NCBI GenBank assembly: GCA_958430865.1
Contig: CAUDNR010004456.1
Coordinates: 1 to 63,970 of the forward strand
Origin: Entrophospora sp. SA101
Taxonomy: Eukaryota; Glomeromycota; Glomeromycetes; Entrophosporales; Entrophosporaceae
Reading direction: 5' to 3'
Length of the DNA: 63,970 nucleotides
Of this stretch, positions 1 to 11,229 are shown piece by piece. The notes beneath the pieces are model-generated. The model saw only the letters and a program-made list of their open reading frames with translations. It was not told the origin of the DNA and made no database searches. The translations under genes were made by a program, and so were the position numbers. Numbering within the stretch: position 1 is the first letter of the stretch; every line of letters begins with the position of its first letter.

Positions 1-422
1 TACAGTAGACAGTTTCGAAAATTTTAATTATATAGGTCAAATTATGTTCTTTCTAATATTATTGCAAACCTTAGGGTTATATATTACTTAATTTTTGGTC
101 TGGGTCAAATCATATAACAAACAGGAATATTTGTTACCGACATATCTATAAAGTTGTGGGATCCCGTCGCAGCATGCCCCATATTATTATAGACGAATTT
201 GTGTGATGTCAAGGCAAGTCTGTGTGACACCGATCATATCTTTTTATTTAAATAAATAAAGCTAGGTTAATTGGATATGTCATATAATGCTCCTAAACGT
301 AAAACTTTTACCCTTCGCAATAATGAAAAACTATGGAACAAGAAACAAAAATAATCTAAATGGTTGCATAGTAATACAGTACAAAAGCGATAAAAATTTT
401 TGATAATATTAAATACAGATGT
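1..422. other. Intergenic, no gene seen
   Basis: AT-rich sequence at the window edge. All frames are broken by stops and I see no motif. It is presumably the 3' flank of the minus-strand gene that ends at 423. Confidence 0.5.
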
Positions 423-1335
423 TCACATGTAAATCATAAAAATAAAAGTTGAACTTATTGCTAAAACACTAATAATAATACTGATAATGTTATATTCCAA
501 TGTCGGCTTTAAAGAATTACTATTATTATTCTTAGATTCTTGGTTAGCTGGCGCAATTGTCTTCTTAACGACCACCACAGTACTTGGTGGTATATAAGTT
601 GCAAAAGTTGTCAGTTCACCGTTTGTTCCTGTCGTACTTGTGATTGTCGTATAGCCAGGTATTGTCTCTGTCATAGTTGTCAGAGTTGTTGTAAACTTTG
701 TAATTGTTTCACTTTTTCCATTTTGTGTTATTACTGTTTGAGTTGGTGTTGTGATGGGTTCTTGAGTTACTGTTGTAGTCGATAATGTTGTAGTGTTTCC
801 TGTGATGGTAGTATTTGATATAGTGGCGGTATTACTATTACTCACAGTTGTTTTTGGCGATGATGGTATAGTTGAATCCACTGGAGTAGTTGACACAGAT
901 GTTAAAGGGTTGGTAGTATTTGGACTGTCAAGGAAAAAATGGATGTAATAGTTGGGAGAAAGGTAAATGAAAAAAAAATGAAAAGTGAAAAATGAAATAA
1001 AAATGAAAATTTTGTTCTATTTACACAGGCGTGCTGGTGTCAATCGGAGTTGTTGTTGTAATTGGATTATCTGTAGTTTGCGAAGTTACTGGGGTTACTG
1101 GGGTTACTGGAGTAGGCGAGGCATCAGGAACTTGTGATGACACCGAAGTATCTGGTGGTTTTATAGTTTCTGTTTGTACTTGTGAGGTCTCTGGTACCTT
1201 TGATTCTTGTGAACTAGGATATTGTCTTTTGTTAAGATCGTTTATAATTGAAGACGTGTAAATTGGTTCGATAAAAATTGTAGTAATCATTATGAGCAAA
1301 ATTATTATTTTGAAGCATTTTGTTGAATTGGCCAT
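423..1335 (-). CDS. Secreted Ser/Thr-rich, probably GPI-anchored surface protein
   Basis: Two exons on the minus strand: 1335-1025 and 924-423. The 100-base intron has donor GTAAAT and acceptor TTGACAG, and joining restores one frame of 270 codons. Residues 1-28 form a signal peptide with a charged start and a hydrophobic stretch (IIILLIMITTIF). A Lys-Arg pair a few residues after it (NDLNKRQYP) is a possible Kex2-type site. The body is almost wholly Thr, Ser, Pro and Val, including three TPV repeats, as expected for heavily O-mannosylated fungal wall proteins. The last ~22 residues are hydrophobic (IISIIISVLAISSTFIF) with almost no charged tail, which fits a GPI signal better than a stable membrane anchor. 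Asn/Ser residues just before it could hold the attachment site. No enzymatic domain is visible. The role is inferred: cell wall or surface structural protein. The exon structure is well supported. Confidence 0.72.
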
Positions 1336-1340
1336 TTTTT

Positions 1341-1404
1341 ATTACTATTATTACTATTATTATTATTATTATTATTACTATTATTATTATTATTATTATT
1401 ACTG
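1341..1404. repeat. TTA/ATT trinucleotide microsatellite
   Basis: An interrupted (TTA)n run lies directly upstream of the start codon of the minus-strand surface-protein gene, so in its 5' leader or promoter. Confidence 0.85.
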
Positions 1405-3077
1405 GTAAGAAAGAAAGAAAGGTTATTTTTCTTCAGAGTAATTTAATATTTAATATTTTACATTGTTTAATATTTATATAACTTTTTAAATTCCATCCAA
1501 ATTAGTTATTAATTACAAATCTATATTTACACAAAACGAGAAATAATTTTTCGTCATAGCACACATGCATTTATCTGTTTTGTAAATATTTATATTAAAA
1601 ATAAAAATTGGAATTAATTTTTATATTTTTTTGATCGCTATTTTCATCAAATAAATCTTATTATTAAATTCATGCTCAAGTTTATTGTTTTTTGCTTTGG
1701 CCTTCGCTTGATTATTTTTCAATTCGGCTTTTGGATAATTTTCTCTTGTTTAACTAATTTGGGATTGTTTTTTCTAATTCATTAACTTGACTCGAATGAT
1801 GTTTTCACTTTAGTATTAGGATTTCTCTTTTTTAAATACTTAATTGCCTTTTCAGCTTAACGATATCTTCCCTTTTGTTCTAGTTGTAATTTTTTTACTG
1901 TTTTCTCCCAAATACCTGAAAAATAAAATTCTTGGCTTGGGAAAAAGGCGTTTTTTATAACTAATAATAGAGTGGCGATGTTAGTCATATCAAGTTAATA
2001 AGGAAAATTTAATTTAAAAGAACAATTGTTTTAACATGATTTTATATTATTTCCCTAATTAATACAACAATCAATAATAATTTTGATGAATCACGCCGAA
2101 TTATCTTTAACTCTGCACATTTAAAAAATTGGGGTTCACTATTACTATTACTTTACAACTTTACGACGAAGGAGTTCTACCATAGAATATTTTGGCTGGT
2201 CGTATGACTATATTAGCTTACCAAAAATGGTATCTATTCCTCAGGGGCGATCAAAAAGATAATAATTTTCCCTCAAATTTTATTGGTCAAAATCACCTTC
2301 ACGTGATATTCCAACATTTTTGTTCCGTGCACAAACATTTCTAGCGGTCAGGTTTTGCGTTTGTCATTAACTTAATTTTTACAAACAGGTATGCGCTCAC
2401 GACCATGTTGAAAATACTGGAGCAGGTACTAATTGGAAGCGACAATTTCTTTTGTAGCGTCTTCTGTCAGTTTTTCAACATGCATTTGCGTAAGCATGAA
2501 CAGTAATTGATCCTGCGTTAGAAAAGTTGGGCGGAATCAAAGAAGCCTTCATCCTAAGACAGACCGGGAGAATGTGAATGAGGTAAGTGATGCCCGTTTG
2601 AAAATACTGTTCTTGCATTAGTATGTGACCAATAATCAAGATTAAAAATTATTATTATCTGTGTTGATTCTTTATGAAAGGTAAATTTTACAAGAATGAG
2701 TGAGTGATTTTAATCGTCAAGGATCAATGAATTTACTATTTGTTAATCACCACGCTTTTTCGTATAAATAATCCTCCTATATATACCTTCTTGCTACTTA
2801 GTATGATAACTATTGACATTACGACTGCAGCAGTTCATGGCACTAAACGATTAATTTGAAAATATGTGGTATAATATTGTTAAGATAAAACTTATTTATA
2901 TAGGGTCATTAAGGACATCGAAATATATCTACAGAAGTCAAGTTTGAGCTGTTATTTCCTAATTTGGTAACACTCGACCTCTGTAGATATATTTCGGGGC
3001 CTAGTTATTATTAAGTGAATGGAGAATAATAAATATAATTGTTCTGATGAATATTATGAAGCAATTGATTTTTAAAA
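1405..3077. other. Intergenic, no gene seen except a hairpin
   Basis: About 1.7 kb of AT-rich DNA without an open frame I can support. The only structure is the inverted repeat listed at 2919-2996. Confidence 0.5.
2919..2996. repeat. 21-bp inverted repeat (hairpin)
   Basis: The arms 2919-2939 and 2976-2996 are reverse complements at 20 of 21 positions, with a 36-base spacer. They share the core GAAATATATCTACAG. No target duplication is apparent, so this may be the remnant of a small foldback element or a chance survivor of one. Confidence 0.7.
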
Positions 3078-3375
3078 ATGGGTTATGGTTGTGGTTGTTC
3101 ATCAAAAATTCCAAAAGAAGAGTTTGCAGAATTACGAGAAGCCTTTCAAGCTCTTTCTAAATCAGAACAAGAACATGGCAAATTTATTTACGTAATGCCG
3201 AATTGTGTAATTCATAAATGTTAATATTCCAAATAATAATTATTTTGAGTTTCCACTTGTCCTTATAAAATTGTAATTATAAAAAAAATTTACGGAGAAC
3301 ACTTTAGATGAAAATAAACATCATGATGATACTTCTACTGATGATGATGAATATACAAAGAAAAGGGATGGATGA
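3078..3375 (+). CDS. Possible small two-exon gene, unknown product
   Basis: An ATG at 3078 opens a frame of 48 codons rich in Lys/Glu (AELREAFQALSKSEQEHGKF), beginning MGYGCGCSS. The start has the Gly2 and early Cys residues of an N-myristoylation/palmitoylation signal. A second open stretch after a TTTAG acceptor near 3309 reads acidic (DENKHHDDTSTDDDEY) and stops at 3375. The donor joining them is unclear, with candidates at about 3191, 3206 and 3222, so the gene model is uncertain. I do not recognise the family. It could be a decayed gene fragment. Confidence 0.3.
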
Positions 3376-4780
3376 AAAGTATGGATGTTTATGTGTTTCA
3401 GATCGTTTAATAATAGTAATGTTGCGCATTTTTTAAATTCTGCTACCGTGATAATGAATTAATTCCGAATTGTTGGTGGCAGGAAAAATATTTTCTTTAC
3501 ATTTTCAAAAGGGCATGGTTGTTTAATATTAACAATAAGGACTTAATTCCCAAATTATTAGTCAGGAAAGAATCTTTACATTTTCAAAAACAATAACGGA
3601 TTAATTCTAAATTGTTTAGGGAAGTGTTTTGAAAAAGGCTTGATTTAATCAAGTGACTTTTTTTTTAATTAAATTGTTGGGGGAGTGAGTGCTTATGATC
3701 AAAATAAGGATAAGAAAAAAGAAACTGATAATCAATCAATTTTATGAAACATTTTTTGGTCCCAAAGTATTCTTTCCAAACACTGGTTTAATCGAATTGT
3801 ATTTTTTCGCTAACTTTCGTTAATTATTTTGTGTTGGAAAAGTTAATTATAACGTTTACCTTTATAGAATTCAATTAAATATAAATATGTAACACATTTT
3901 TAGAAAAGTTATTTTCTGTGTAAGAAAAAAATACATTATTATTATGAATGAATGAAAACTGAAAAAATGTCACCAATCGCGTAATATGCGCATGCGCTAA
4001 CCAAATTGTAAATTAATATTAACTGCAGTCTAATTTCATATAAATTCCATTAAAATCAAGTTTTTCAGGCTGAAATCATTATCTATGGATTTATAAGAAT
4101 AAAGAAATATTGATCATTGACATTGATTATATATTTACTATTACTGTTCTTTTTCAATGAAAATTATTCTGATCAAATATGATTTTAATAGTTTATAATA
4201 ATAAAAAGTCCTTTCCTTAAAGACATAAAGGCAGCGCAAGTAAAATATATATAAATAAATATCGTTGTGATATTATGTTTGTTTGTCTGTCATATCTGGA
4301 ATCATTTTCTGACGGCGAATTATCGGTTAAAAAATAAAATTGTTAATATTTCTCTGAGGCAAAAATAACAAACAAACAATGAATTAATTTAGAATGAATT
4401 TTTCCACGGAATTGTTAATATATTAATATCAATATTATATGAATTGAAACACAATAAATTCAGAATTTTACACATGACTTTTTTAAAAAATAAACGCACG
4501 CCTTTTTTCTTTTCTTTTATTAATATTTTAATTTAATGATTCGACCATGAGTTATTTTTGCTAATGATATATTAAAGAACTCCTCACAAAAAGATGATTT
4601 TTGATCTTTAATAAAAATATTAAATGCAATCATTTTTTTTAAAAAATATATTTTTCAAATCCATTGCCTCCAAACTTTACCGCTTCGTCTTCTCTCTCTT
4701 GACATTTTCATCATCGTCTCCCACTTGTAAATGAAAAAATTCCTTCTTTTCCTTCTCCTTTACCAACACCAACAACAACA
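3376..4780. other. Intergenic with diverged direct repeats
   Basis: Three diverged direct copies of a block with TTAATTCCGAATTGTT-like starts and CTTTACATTTTCAAAA-like ends lie between about 3455 and 3640. The rest is AT-rich and closed in all frames. Confidence 0.45.
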
Positions 4781-4949
4781 ATGATAAAAAAACTTAATTT
4801 AGCAATATCTGGTATGAGTTGCAAAAGTTGTTCTGGTAAATAGAAAGTACTCTACAAAATCTTTCAGGAATCATAAAACCTAGTATTAGCGTAAATTTTT
4901 AACTGGTAATGCTTCGTTAGAATTTGATACTGATAATTTAGAAAAATAA
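4781..4949 (+). pseudogene. Broken HMA (copper-binding) exon pair of a P-type copper ATPase
   Basis: Exon 1 (4781-4835) starts MIKKLNLAISGMSCKSC, which is the beta strand and MxCxxC metal-binding loop of heavy-metal-associated domains. The donor is G|GTAAAT. Exon 2 from 4868 continues ISVNF, then, only after a one-base shift, LTGNASLEFD. That matches the family pattern (SVNLLTGKASVEYD). The run of five T at about 4896 is one T too short for the family frame, and a TAA at 4947 closes the frame. Nothing resembling the ATPase core follows. I read this as the first piece of a CCC2/ATP7-type copper ATPase, broken by a frameshift and 3' truncation. The helix between the CxxC loop and the second strand is also partly missing. 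Confidence 0.65.
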
Positions 4950-5481
4950 TTAATTATATGGAACATACACTATTTTATGGCTTTCCTCATAATGCCAGAA
5001 TGTAGAAGACATACAGCAGGCTCTTTGAAAAGAAAGAGTCCAAGTGCAATTTCAGAGTCCCAACCTCACTCTGAATTGCAATCGCTTGAGTTTGAAGCAA
5101 ATTGCAACCTGAGTTGCAATTTCTTAGTTGCAGAGCCTAGAAATAGGATTTTTACAGGAAACTTTTCTGCCTTCTCGGAGAGGGAAGATTAGGATTCATA
5201 AAAGTGTCCTTGAAAATGATGCAGTTTTGGTAAACTTCAGGGACACGTCCCCCCTGAAAATTTAGCACACTGATCAGATTAGCCTTTATGCACACGAGGA
5301 AAGTGACAATGACTGTAATGTTTTAAAGTATTCAAGGTAATCTACTTCAATGTTTGTAAATTTCCCAGTATCAAATCATCTAGGGGTAGTTGTCCCTCCC
5401 ATCTTTAACAGTCATGTTGCTTTTTTTTATCTTTGACGCTTTCTTCTAATAATTATACACTTAATATTAATATTAATAATA
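4950..5481. other. Intergenic, no supported gene
   Basis: A 71-codon frame at 4977-5192 is open on the plus strand. Its sequence holds internal TTGCAAnn repeats and resembles no family I know, so I do not call it a gene. Confidence 0.4.
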
Positions 5482-6343
5482 CAGTCAAACCTCGTCACTG
5501 CGGATTGATGGGACCAGCCAAAAAAATCCGTTGTGACCGCTATGGTGATGATCATGATCGACAAATTTTTTTTTAATAAATAGTAATAGATCATAATAAC
5601 CTGATACTAATATATACATGCAGGAATTAAAAATCTATTTTTTGAAATAAGATGAAATATTTGGTTGTATTAATTTTTCATTATTTTTTTTCGATTATAG
5701 TTGTAAAATTAATAAACAAAATTTTCATCTTAATTTATACATTTTGAAATTTTGATCTTTGGAGAAGGATAATAAATCCTGTTCGTTTTATTGTCTAAAA
5801 ACTTTCAGTTATTTATTTGGAAACTTGGGATTTTGTTACTCACAAATATTTGAACATACAATCTATTTAATTATTTGTATTGATAAATTATTTTAGAAAC
5901 TTGGAAAATTTTGTTACTTGTAAACTTTTTAACAAATAATTCATTTAATTGTTTGTTACTTGCAGACGTTTGATCAATTATTTAGAAACTTAAAAAATAT
6001 TGTTACTCGCAAGCATTTGATAAATTATTTTAGAAACTTGGAAAATTTTGTTACTTGTAAACGTTTGAACAAATAATAGAAAATTTTGTAAATTTTGTTG
6101 CCTATTTTAGTAATTCGGATAATTTTATAAATTTATATGTCACGTGAATCCGCTGTGGTAAGATTAGTAGTCATATAGAAGGTTCCCAATCAAAAATCCG
6201 TTAACACTGTGGCACGAATTTATTAATAAAATCCGCCGTGACAAATATTTTTAATTAGTATTAGTAAAAAAAGGGGACAAATTTTAAATCCGTTGTAACA
6301 AGAAATCCGCTGTGGCGAGGTCCGCTGTGACGAGGTTTGACTG
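5482..6343. mobile_element. 862-bp TA-flanked terminal-inverted-repeat element, non-autonomous
   Basis: The ends are cagtcaaacctcgtcac at 5482 and its reverse complement ending at 6343. Over 23 bases the terminal repeats match at 22. Each end is flanked by TA (5480-5481 and 6344-6345), the target duplication of the Tc1/mariner/pogo superfamily; the CAGTCAAACCTCG start is typical of pogo-like ends. No transposase frame is present. Short motifs like ATCCGCTGTGG and AATCCGTTGTAAC recur near the ends (subterminal repeats). The middle (about 5808-6079) is a degenerate tandem of a ~62-base unit containing TTAGAAACTTGGAAAATTTTG. Mobilisation would need a transposase encoded elsewhere. Confidence 0.85.
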
Positions 6344-6692
6344 TAATTATTATTTGCGAAAATTTTCAAAAATAAAATCTTACTATCCAATTAATTGGCT
6401 AGTTAGTATTCATTTTTTTTTTTGTGATGTTTTCATAATGTTCCAATACATGATAGGATTATTTACCTTGTTTCAATATCAATGGAAAAAAAAAACAAGG
6501 AGGGAGATTATAAAATTGTTAAATCATAATAATAGTTACATTACTAAAGTTTGAGCCCTGAAATTCTTGGTAATACCAATGTTCACTTTGTCTGGTTTTG
6601 TTGCAGCATGCCCTATATAATTTATTACCTTGAGGTATTCTTGTACCAGAAATTCATTATGTTTATTTGCTACAGATTGGTAAGGAAAGAAA
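6344..6692. other. Gap between transposon and ELP4 remnant
   Basis: No gene seen. The expected N-terminal half of ELP4 is not recognisable here. Confidence 0.4.
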
Positions 6693-8006
6693 GATAAAGG
6701 TGATAAAAATGTAGATGATTATGATTATGATCATGATGTAGGTGATGATGATAAAATGACAATTGCTTGGAGATATAAAGGACTAAAAAAAGTTGAATTT
6801 AACATAAAAAATAGTTTAAATAAGAGAGGTTAGCATATTCATATTTTTATAAATTCTTATAACCATTTATTTATTTCCTTCTCTCTCTCACACACACAAA
6901 AATAATCTTTTTTTAGTTCATGTTTCAATTAATTTATAAAATAAAGAGGCTTCAAATATTTTAAATCTCAATTATTAACAACAACTTCTTCTTCAACATC
7001 TTCTTCAACATTAAATAAAAAAGAAACCCTTATTTGATCTCACTAAAGTAATATCAAATTCAATATTAGAGAGTTCTTCAAAGCTAATTATATTGATTGA
7101 TGGCACTAACTGGACTAATCAAGAAAATATTGTTAAAGATAATGTTGATGGTGAAAATCAGTATGAAGCAATTTTGATTAAATTGCAAAAAATTATAAGG
7201 AGAATAATTCATGTCTCTAAATAATTATATATTATATATTATCAGATTTTCTTATATTAATTTATCTTTTTTGATAAAAAGGAACATCCTTAGAATAGGA
7301 ATACATTCTACTGCATCACATTTTGAAAGCTAGAAATTCTAATGTAATAAAAAAGAATTCTTTTTTGCTTGAACTTTTTTATCAAAAAACCCCATTCATA
7401 TATTTATAAACATATTATTATTAGGATATTTTTAGATTTTTGCATGCACTAAGAGGATTGATTAGAAATACATATAGTTCAGCAATCATCACGATACCAG
7501 CATATCTATATGAACCAATAAATGCATCGTTTGTAAGAAAAATTGAACATATTTGTGATGCAGTTATAGAAATTGAATCATTTGTAAGTAGGTAGCATTA
7601 TATTGTATATAATAATAATACATTCACCCGTCCACATCATGTTATATATTCTTATTTATTATATTTACATTTTCATTGCTGTTGTATATTAGGATAATTA
7701 TCAAAATCCAGTTTGGTTTATTCAAACATCATTTAATGGTTTATTTCATATTCATAAATTACCAACAATAAAATTTTCTGGTTCCATCAACCATGGAGCT
7801 GTCTATATTATCAGGTGGTGGTGGTGGTAATAATGGCAGAGTGGTATAAATAATAATTTAGATTTAAATTAAGACGTAAAAGATTTTCAATTGAAGTGTT
7901 TCATTTACCTCCTGAAGGTGATATCAAAGAAACAAAACCCAATAATGATAATCCAGCAATTAATGAGCAGAAAAATTTTGGTAAAAAAAATATTTTATTA
8001 AATTAA
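6693..8006 (+). pseudogene. ELP4: Elongator complex subunit 4 (ELP4/PAXNEB), 5'-truncated and frameshifted
   Basis: ELP4 is one of the RecA-like subunits of Elongator, which modifies wobble uridines in tRNA. Several C-terminal blocks are recognisable in order: KMTIAWRYKGLKKVE (about 6757), FDLTK (7035), RIGIHSTASHFES (7295), FLHALRGLIR...SAIITIPAYL...RKIEHICDAVIEIESF (7438-7588, with a good GTAAGT donor), GLFHIHKLPTI (7737) and FKLRRKRFSIEVFHLPPEG (7859-7920). They are interrupted. A frameshift separates the Ser/Thr-rich linker from FDLTK. A TAG follows HFES at about 7335. A frameshift follows HKLPTI. A TAA and shift precede FKLRRK. The ATP-fold N-terminus is absent. Several independent breaks make sequencing error an unlikely full explanation; I infer a dead copy with a functional paralogue elsewhere. 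Confidence 0.8.
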
Positions 8007-8274
8007 TTAAATTGATTGATTTGATTAATATTACTACTATTACTATTATAAATTCAAAGGAAGAGGAGGATGATTGTAAATGAAATTTTGTATGTTATTA
8101 TTATTAGTAGTAAAAGTAGTATTAACGTCATTATTGGTTCCTTTTATAACAGGTAAAACTTTTTTTGTATTTCCAGATAATTCAGGATCATATTAATGTT
8201 GGTGAGAATGATAAGAAGTTGCTGTTGTTTTTGCTAAAGGCGCAGTTGTAGAATCTTTGTTGATATTATTATTA
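8007..8274. other. Short gap, no gene seen
   Basis: AT-rich. A few acidic codons (KEEEDD at about 8057) could be the decayed tail of the ELP4 copy. Confidence 0.3.
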
Positions 8275-8658
8275 TTATTTAGTTGAATAACTTCCTAGCA
8301 TCAATTTATCCAAACTTATTTCTTCAAAAGGTGTACCAGGCACTGATGTTGGAGGTGTACTATGAGGAGAAAGAGTTGGTGATTTAACAAAACGTAAAAG
8401 TGATTTAAGTGTTGTTGCAGTTGCAATTGTTGCATTTGTTGCATTTTTGTTATTAATGAGGTCGTCCAAAGATTTATTAACTGATAGTTTTTTAACTTCA
8501 CCCTTTTCATTGTTAATAATAATGCTAGTAGGATTATTATCAATGCTGTTGCTACTACTAACATTAAGAATAATTCCTTTATTTTTAGATTTTTGAATCA
8601 TGTCATTTTTTTCTCTTAGACTAGCTGTGTCATGGTGTATTCCAAATATAGTTTCCAT
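8275..8658 (-). CDS. Hypothetical protein, 127 aa
   Basis: A single uninterrupted frame with ATG at 8658 and TAA at 8275. It has no signal peptide or membrane segment. It starts METIFGIHHDTASLREK, has an Asn-rich stretch, an Ala/Thr/Asn low-complexity run, and then several Ser-Pro and Thr-Pro sites (SPTLSPHSTPPTSVPGTP) that could be proline-directed kinase targets. It ends LDKLMLGSYSTK. The codon composition looks more like a gene than the surroundings. I do not recognise the family. It may be a small regulatory protein or the end of a longer gene, and no upstream exon is evident. Confidence 0.5.
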   Translation of the reverse strand: METIFGIHHDTASLREKNDMIQKSKNKGIILNVSSSNSIDNNPTSIIINNEKGEVKKLSVNKSLDDLINNKNATNATIATATTLKSLLRFVKSPTLSPHSTPPTSVPGTPFEEISLDKLMLGSYSTK

Positions 8659-9693
8659 TTTATTTTATTTAATCAGAGATTAATTTTTTGGTTAAATATG
8701 TTGGATTAAAAAAAAAATTTTTATTATTATTAATATTAATAATGCCTGTAAACAATAATATACTTCGGAAAATTGTACGTTTACGTAATATTAGTCCATA
8801 TGCCCCACCTCAGTTACATCCCACAAAAAGAGAACAAAAGGATGGACATCAATTGTAAAGATGTTTCCGACGTCTGCGAAGACATAATAAATCTTGGAAA
8901 TGATAATTCCTTTTACAGCATTAGGATTTTTTATGCTTGCTAGCTTTCAAAAACTTAATTGACGATCCGTCTATGAATCAGTGAAATGTCAATCTTTTTA
9001 AATATCATTATTATAGAATGATCTGCAAAAATATACACATATCCTAGTCACGTGATAAATCTTTAAAAAACTGAAATTTTTTTTGCAATGTGTTTTTGAA
9101 AAAGATTTAATCGAACTCTTTCTTACATTAATTACTCATGGTATCTGTTATTTTTCTTTTTTAAGTTCTGGAGATTCGAAATTTTAAAAGAGTTTCGGGA
9201 TTTAAAAACAATTTCAGAGTTTCAAAATAGTTGTTTAAAGTTTAAATTTTCGAAAATAATTCAGAGTTTGAAATAGTTTGAAGTTTTAAAAATAATATCT
9301 AGATTTAATCGACATCACAAAAAACAAGCAGCTGAAATTTCAGCTCTAATTAATTAAAACAATGCTTCTATTCGTAGCATAATTTCTTAATTATAATTCT
9401 AACTAGTCTGTTTCATTCATTAATTTATTATTATAATAATCTAATAAACAATCAATTCATAAATATTGAGAAAAAAACTTTTTTATTTATTTGTTTATCA
9501 ATCATTCAATTATGAATAGTAATAGTAATAGTAATAGTAATAGAGTTGGAATAAATTTATTAAATCCCCAAGAGTAAACACTTTTTTTTCGATGTTCTTG
9601 AAAAAAAATACATAAATATGTTCTTTGACATTAGTTTCATAACGCAAAATAAAAAAAAATCATTTCAAAGTACAAAAGTATAGTACCATTTTT
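8659..9693. other. Intergenic; one possible short ORF
   Basis: A 38-codon frame at 8742-8858 (MPVNNNILRKIVRLRNISP...) lies divergent from the 8275-8658 gene; too short to call. The stretch 9170-9310 is a degenerate tract of AATTTTAAAAGAGTTTC-like phrases. Confidence 0.4.
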
Positions 9694-10069
9694 TTATACA
9701 AAGTCGTCAATTAGCAAAAATTTGTGGCATTTCCTGAAAATAAACCAGGAATCATTAAAGGGAGAATGCTCAAACTTCTTAAAATGAATTTGTAAACTAG
9801 ATTTAATATCAAAAATATTGAACGCCTTTATTTTTATTCTGTCCAGCAGCAATAGGTCGATCTTTTTTACAACATCTAGAACATAAATTATGCAATCTAA
9901 ACTTTCTTTTTCAAAAAGTTTTTTAATTACATTTGGATTTGGTAATGGTATCAATCACTACTTGAATGCTTCAGAGTCTCGAGAACGTCTGCAACTTCAT
10001 TCCCTTCTTCGCCCATTACATTAATTATCATAGGAATGCATCAAGTTGCGTTATCATCAGATTTCTCCG
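9694..10069 (-). CDS. Possible small hypothetical gene or remnant
   Basis: On the minus strand an 85-codon frame with a non-ATG first codon in the open stretch (IPLPNPNVIKKLFEKESLD...) runs to a stop at 9694. Just upstream, in another frame, is MGEEGNEVADVLETLKHSSS (ATG near 10016). The two might be joined by splicing or separated by a frameshift, and I could not find a clean intron. No family recognised. Confidence 0.25.
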
Positions 10070-10172
10070 AATTCATTTTTTATATTTAAAAAAATCGGAG
10101 TTTAATACGTGCGTGTATAGTAAAAGTTCCACCTGGATTATTCGCATAAATAAAAATGTTTGCTGTTTTTAA

Positions 10173-11229
10173 ACGGAAAGATTTCATATTTAATACTGTA
10201 GACATATCAAGATAATGATATCATAATGACATATCAAGATAAATCATAATGATATATATCAAAATATAAAATTTATAATGATATAATAATAATTGATCGC
10301 CTGATTGAAACTTGTCTTTTTAAGCGAATTATCATTCGCCACATCGCGTATAACTAGGATGTTTCTAATCAAGCAAATATTCAATGAATCTTAGTATTAA
10401 TATTGTTGTTATTGTTGTTGTTATTATCACCAATGTAATGGAGTGGCATGAAAGCACGGCCGAGATTTGACTTGCAAATCATACGATGTTATTTGTATTT
10501 TTTTCCACATTTATCAATCTACAATAAAATTCTAGTTTTTTATTGCAAAATATCAAAATAAAATTTTAAGAGTGCAAAAATTAGAATACTAGGAACTGCC
10601 AAGTAGCTTTTAGCCTAAATCTCTGAATACTTCGGTTCAAACCGAACTGAATTTTTCGAAACCGAACCGTTCGGAGCTTTAGTGATGATCGTATTATGAT
10701 CTGAGTTGTATAGTTGCGTAGGATATTTCTGTAATACAAAAGATCACTGATCAAGTTATTGGATATCCAACGGAGACCAATTCTTGAGGCGTCTCTTCTA
10801 CTCTTATAAGTTGGTGATTTTATTCCATTACAGATATCATATATGTCAATGAAGTTTAATTTTTCTATTTCTTCTATGAGTTTATATTGGTATGGTATGG
10901 CTCTATTGCAAATTTATTTTTATTTCTGTAAGTTTTCAAGATGAAATATTAAAATTACTCATTGCTATACCTGCCGCCCATACTCAAATCCTTAAAATCC
11001 CACCCCATCCCATCCAACCCCGTCTAACAACCCAACCCAATACCATATCCCATCCCATATCCCATTAATAGAATTAACAAAAAGTATTATATATTTATTA
11101 ATAAAAATTTTTATCATTTATCATAAAACCATAAAAATAATTAAAAAGAAAATTGATTCTGTAATAATTTTTATTATAAATTTACATTAATAAATTTTAC
11201 TTAAAAATTAATTACCTAAAGTCAAATTT
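10173..11229. other. Intergenic with short repeats
   Basis: 10630-10676 has an imperfect inverted repeat built on CGGTTCAAACCGAAC and CGAAACCGAACCG. 10970-11062 is a C-rich stretch of CCCATCCCAT/CCCATATCCC repeats, unusual here because most of the window has so few C runs on this strand. No gene seen. Confidence 0.45.
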
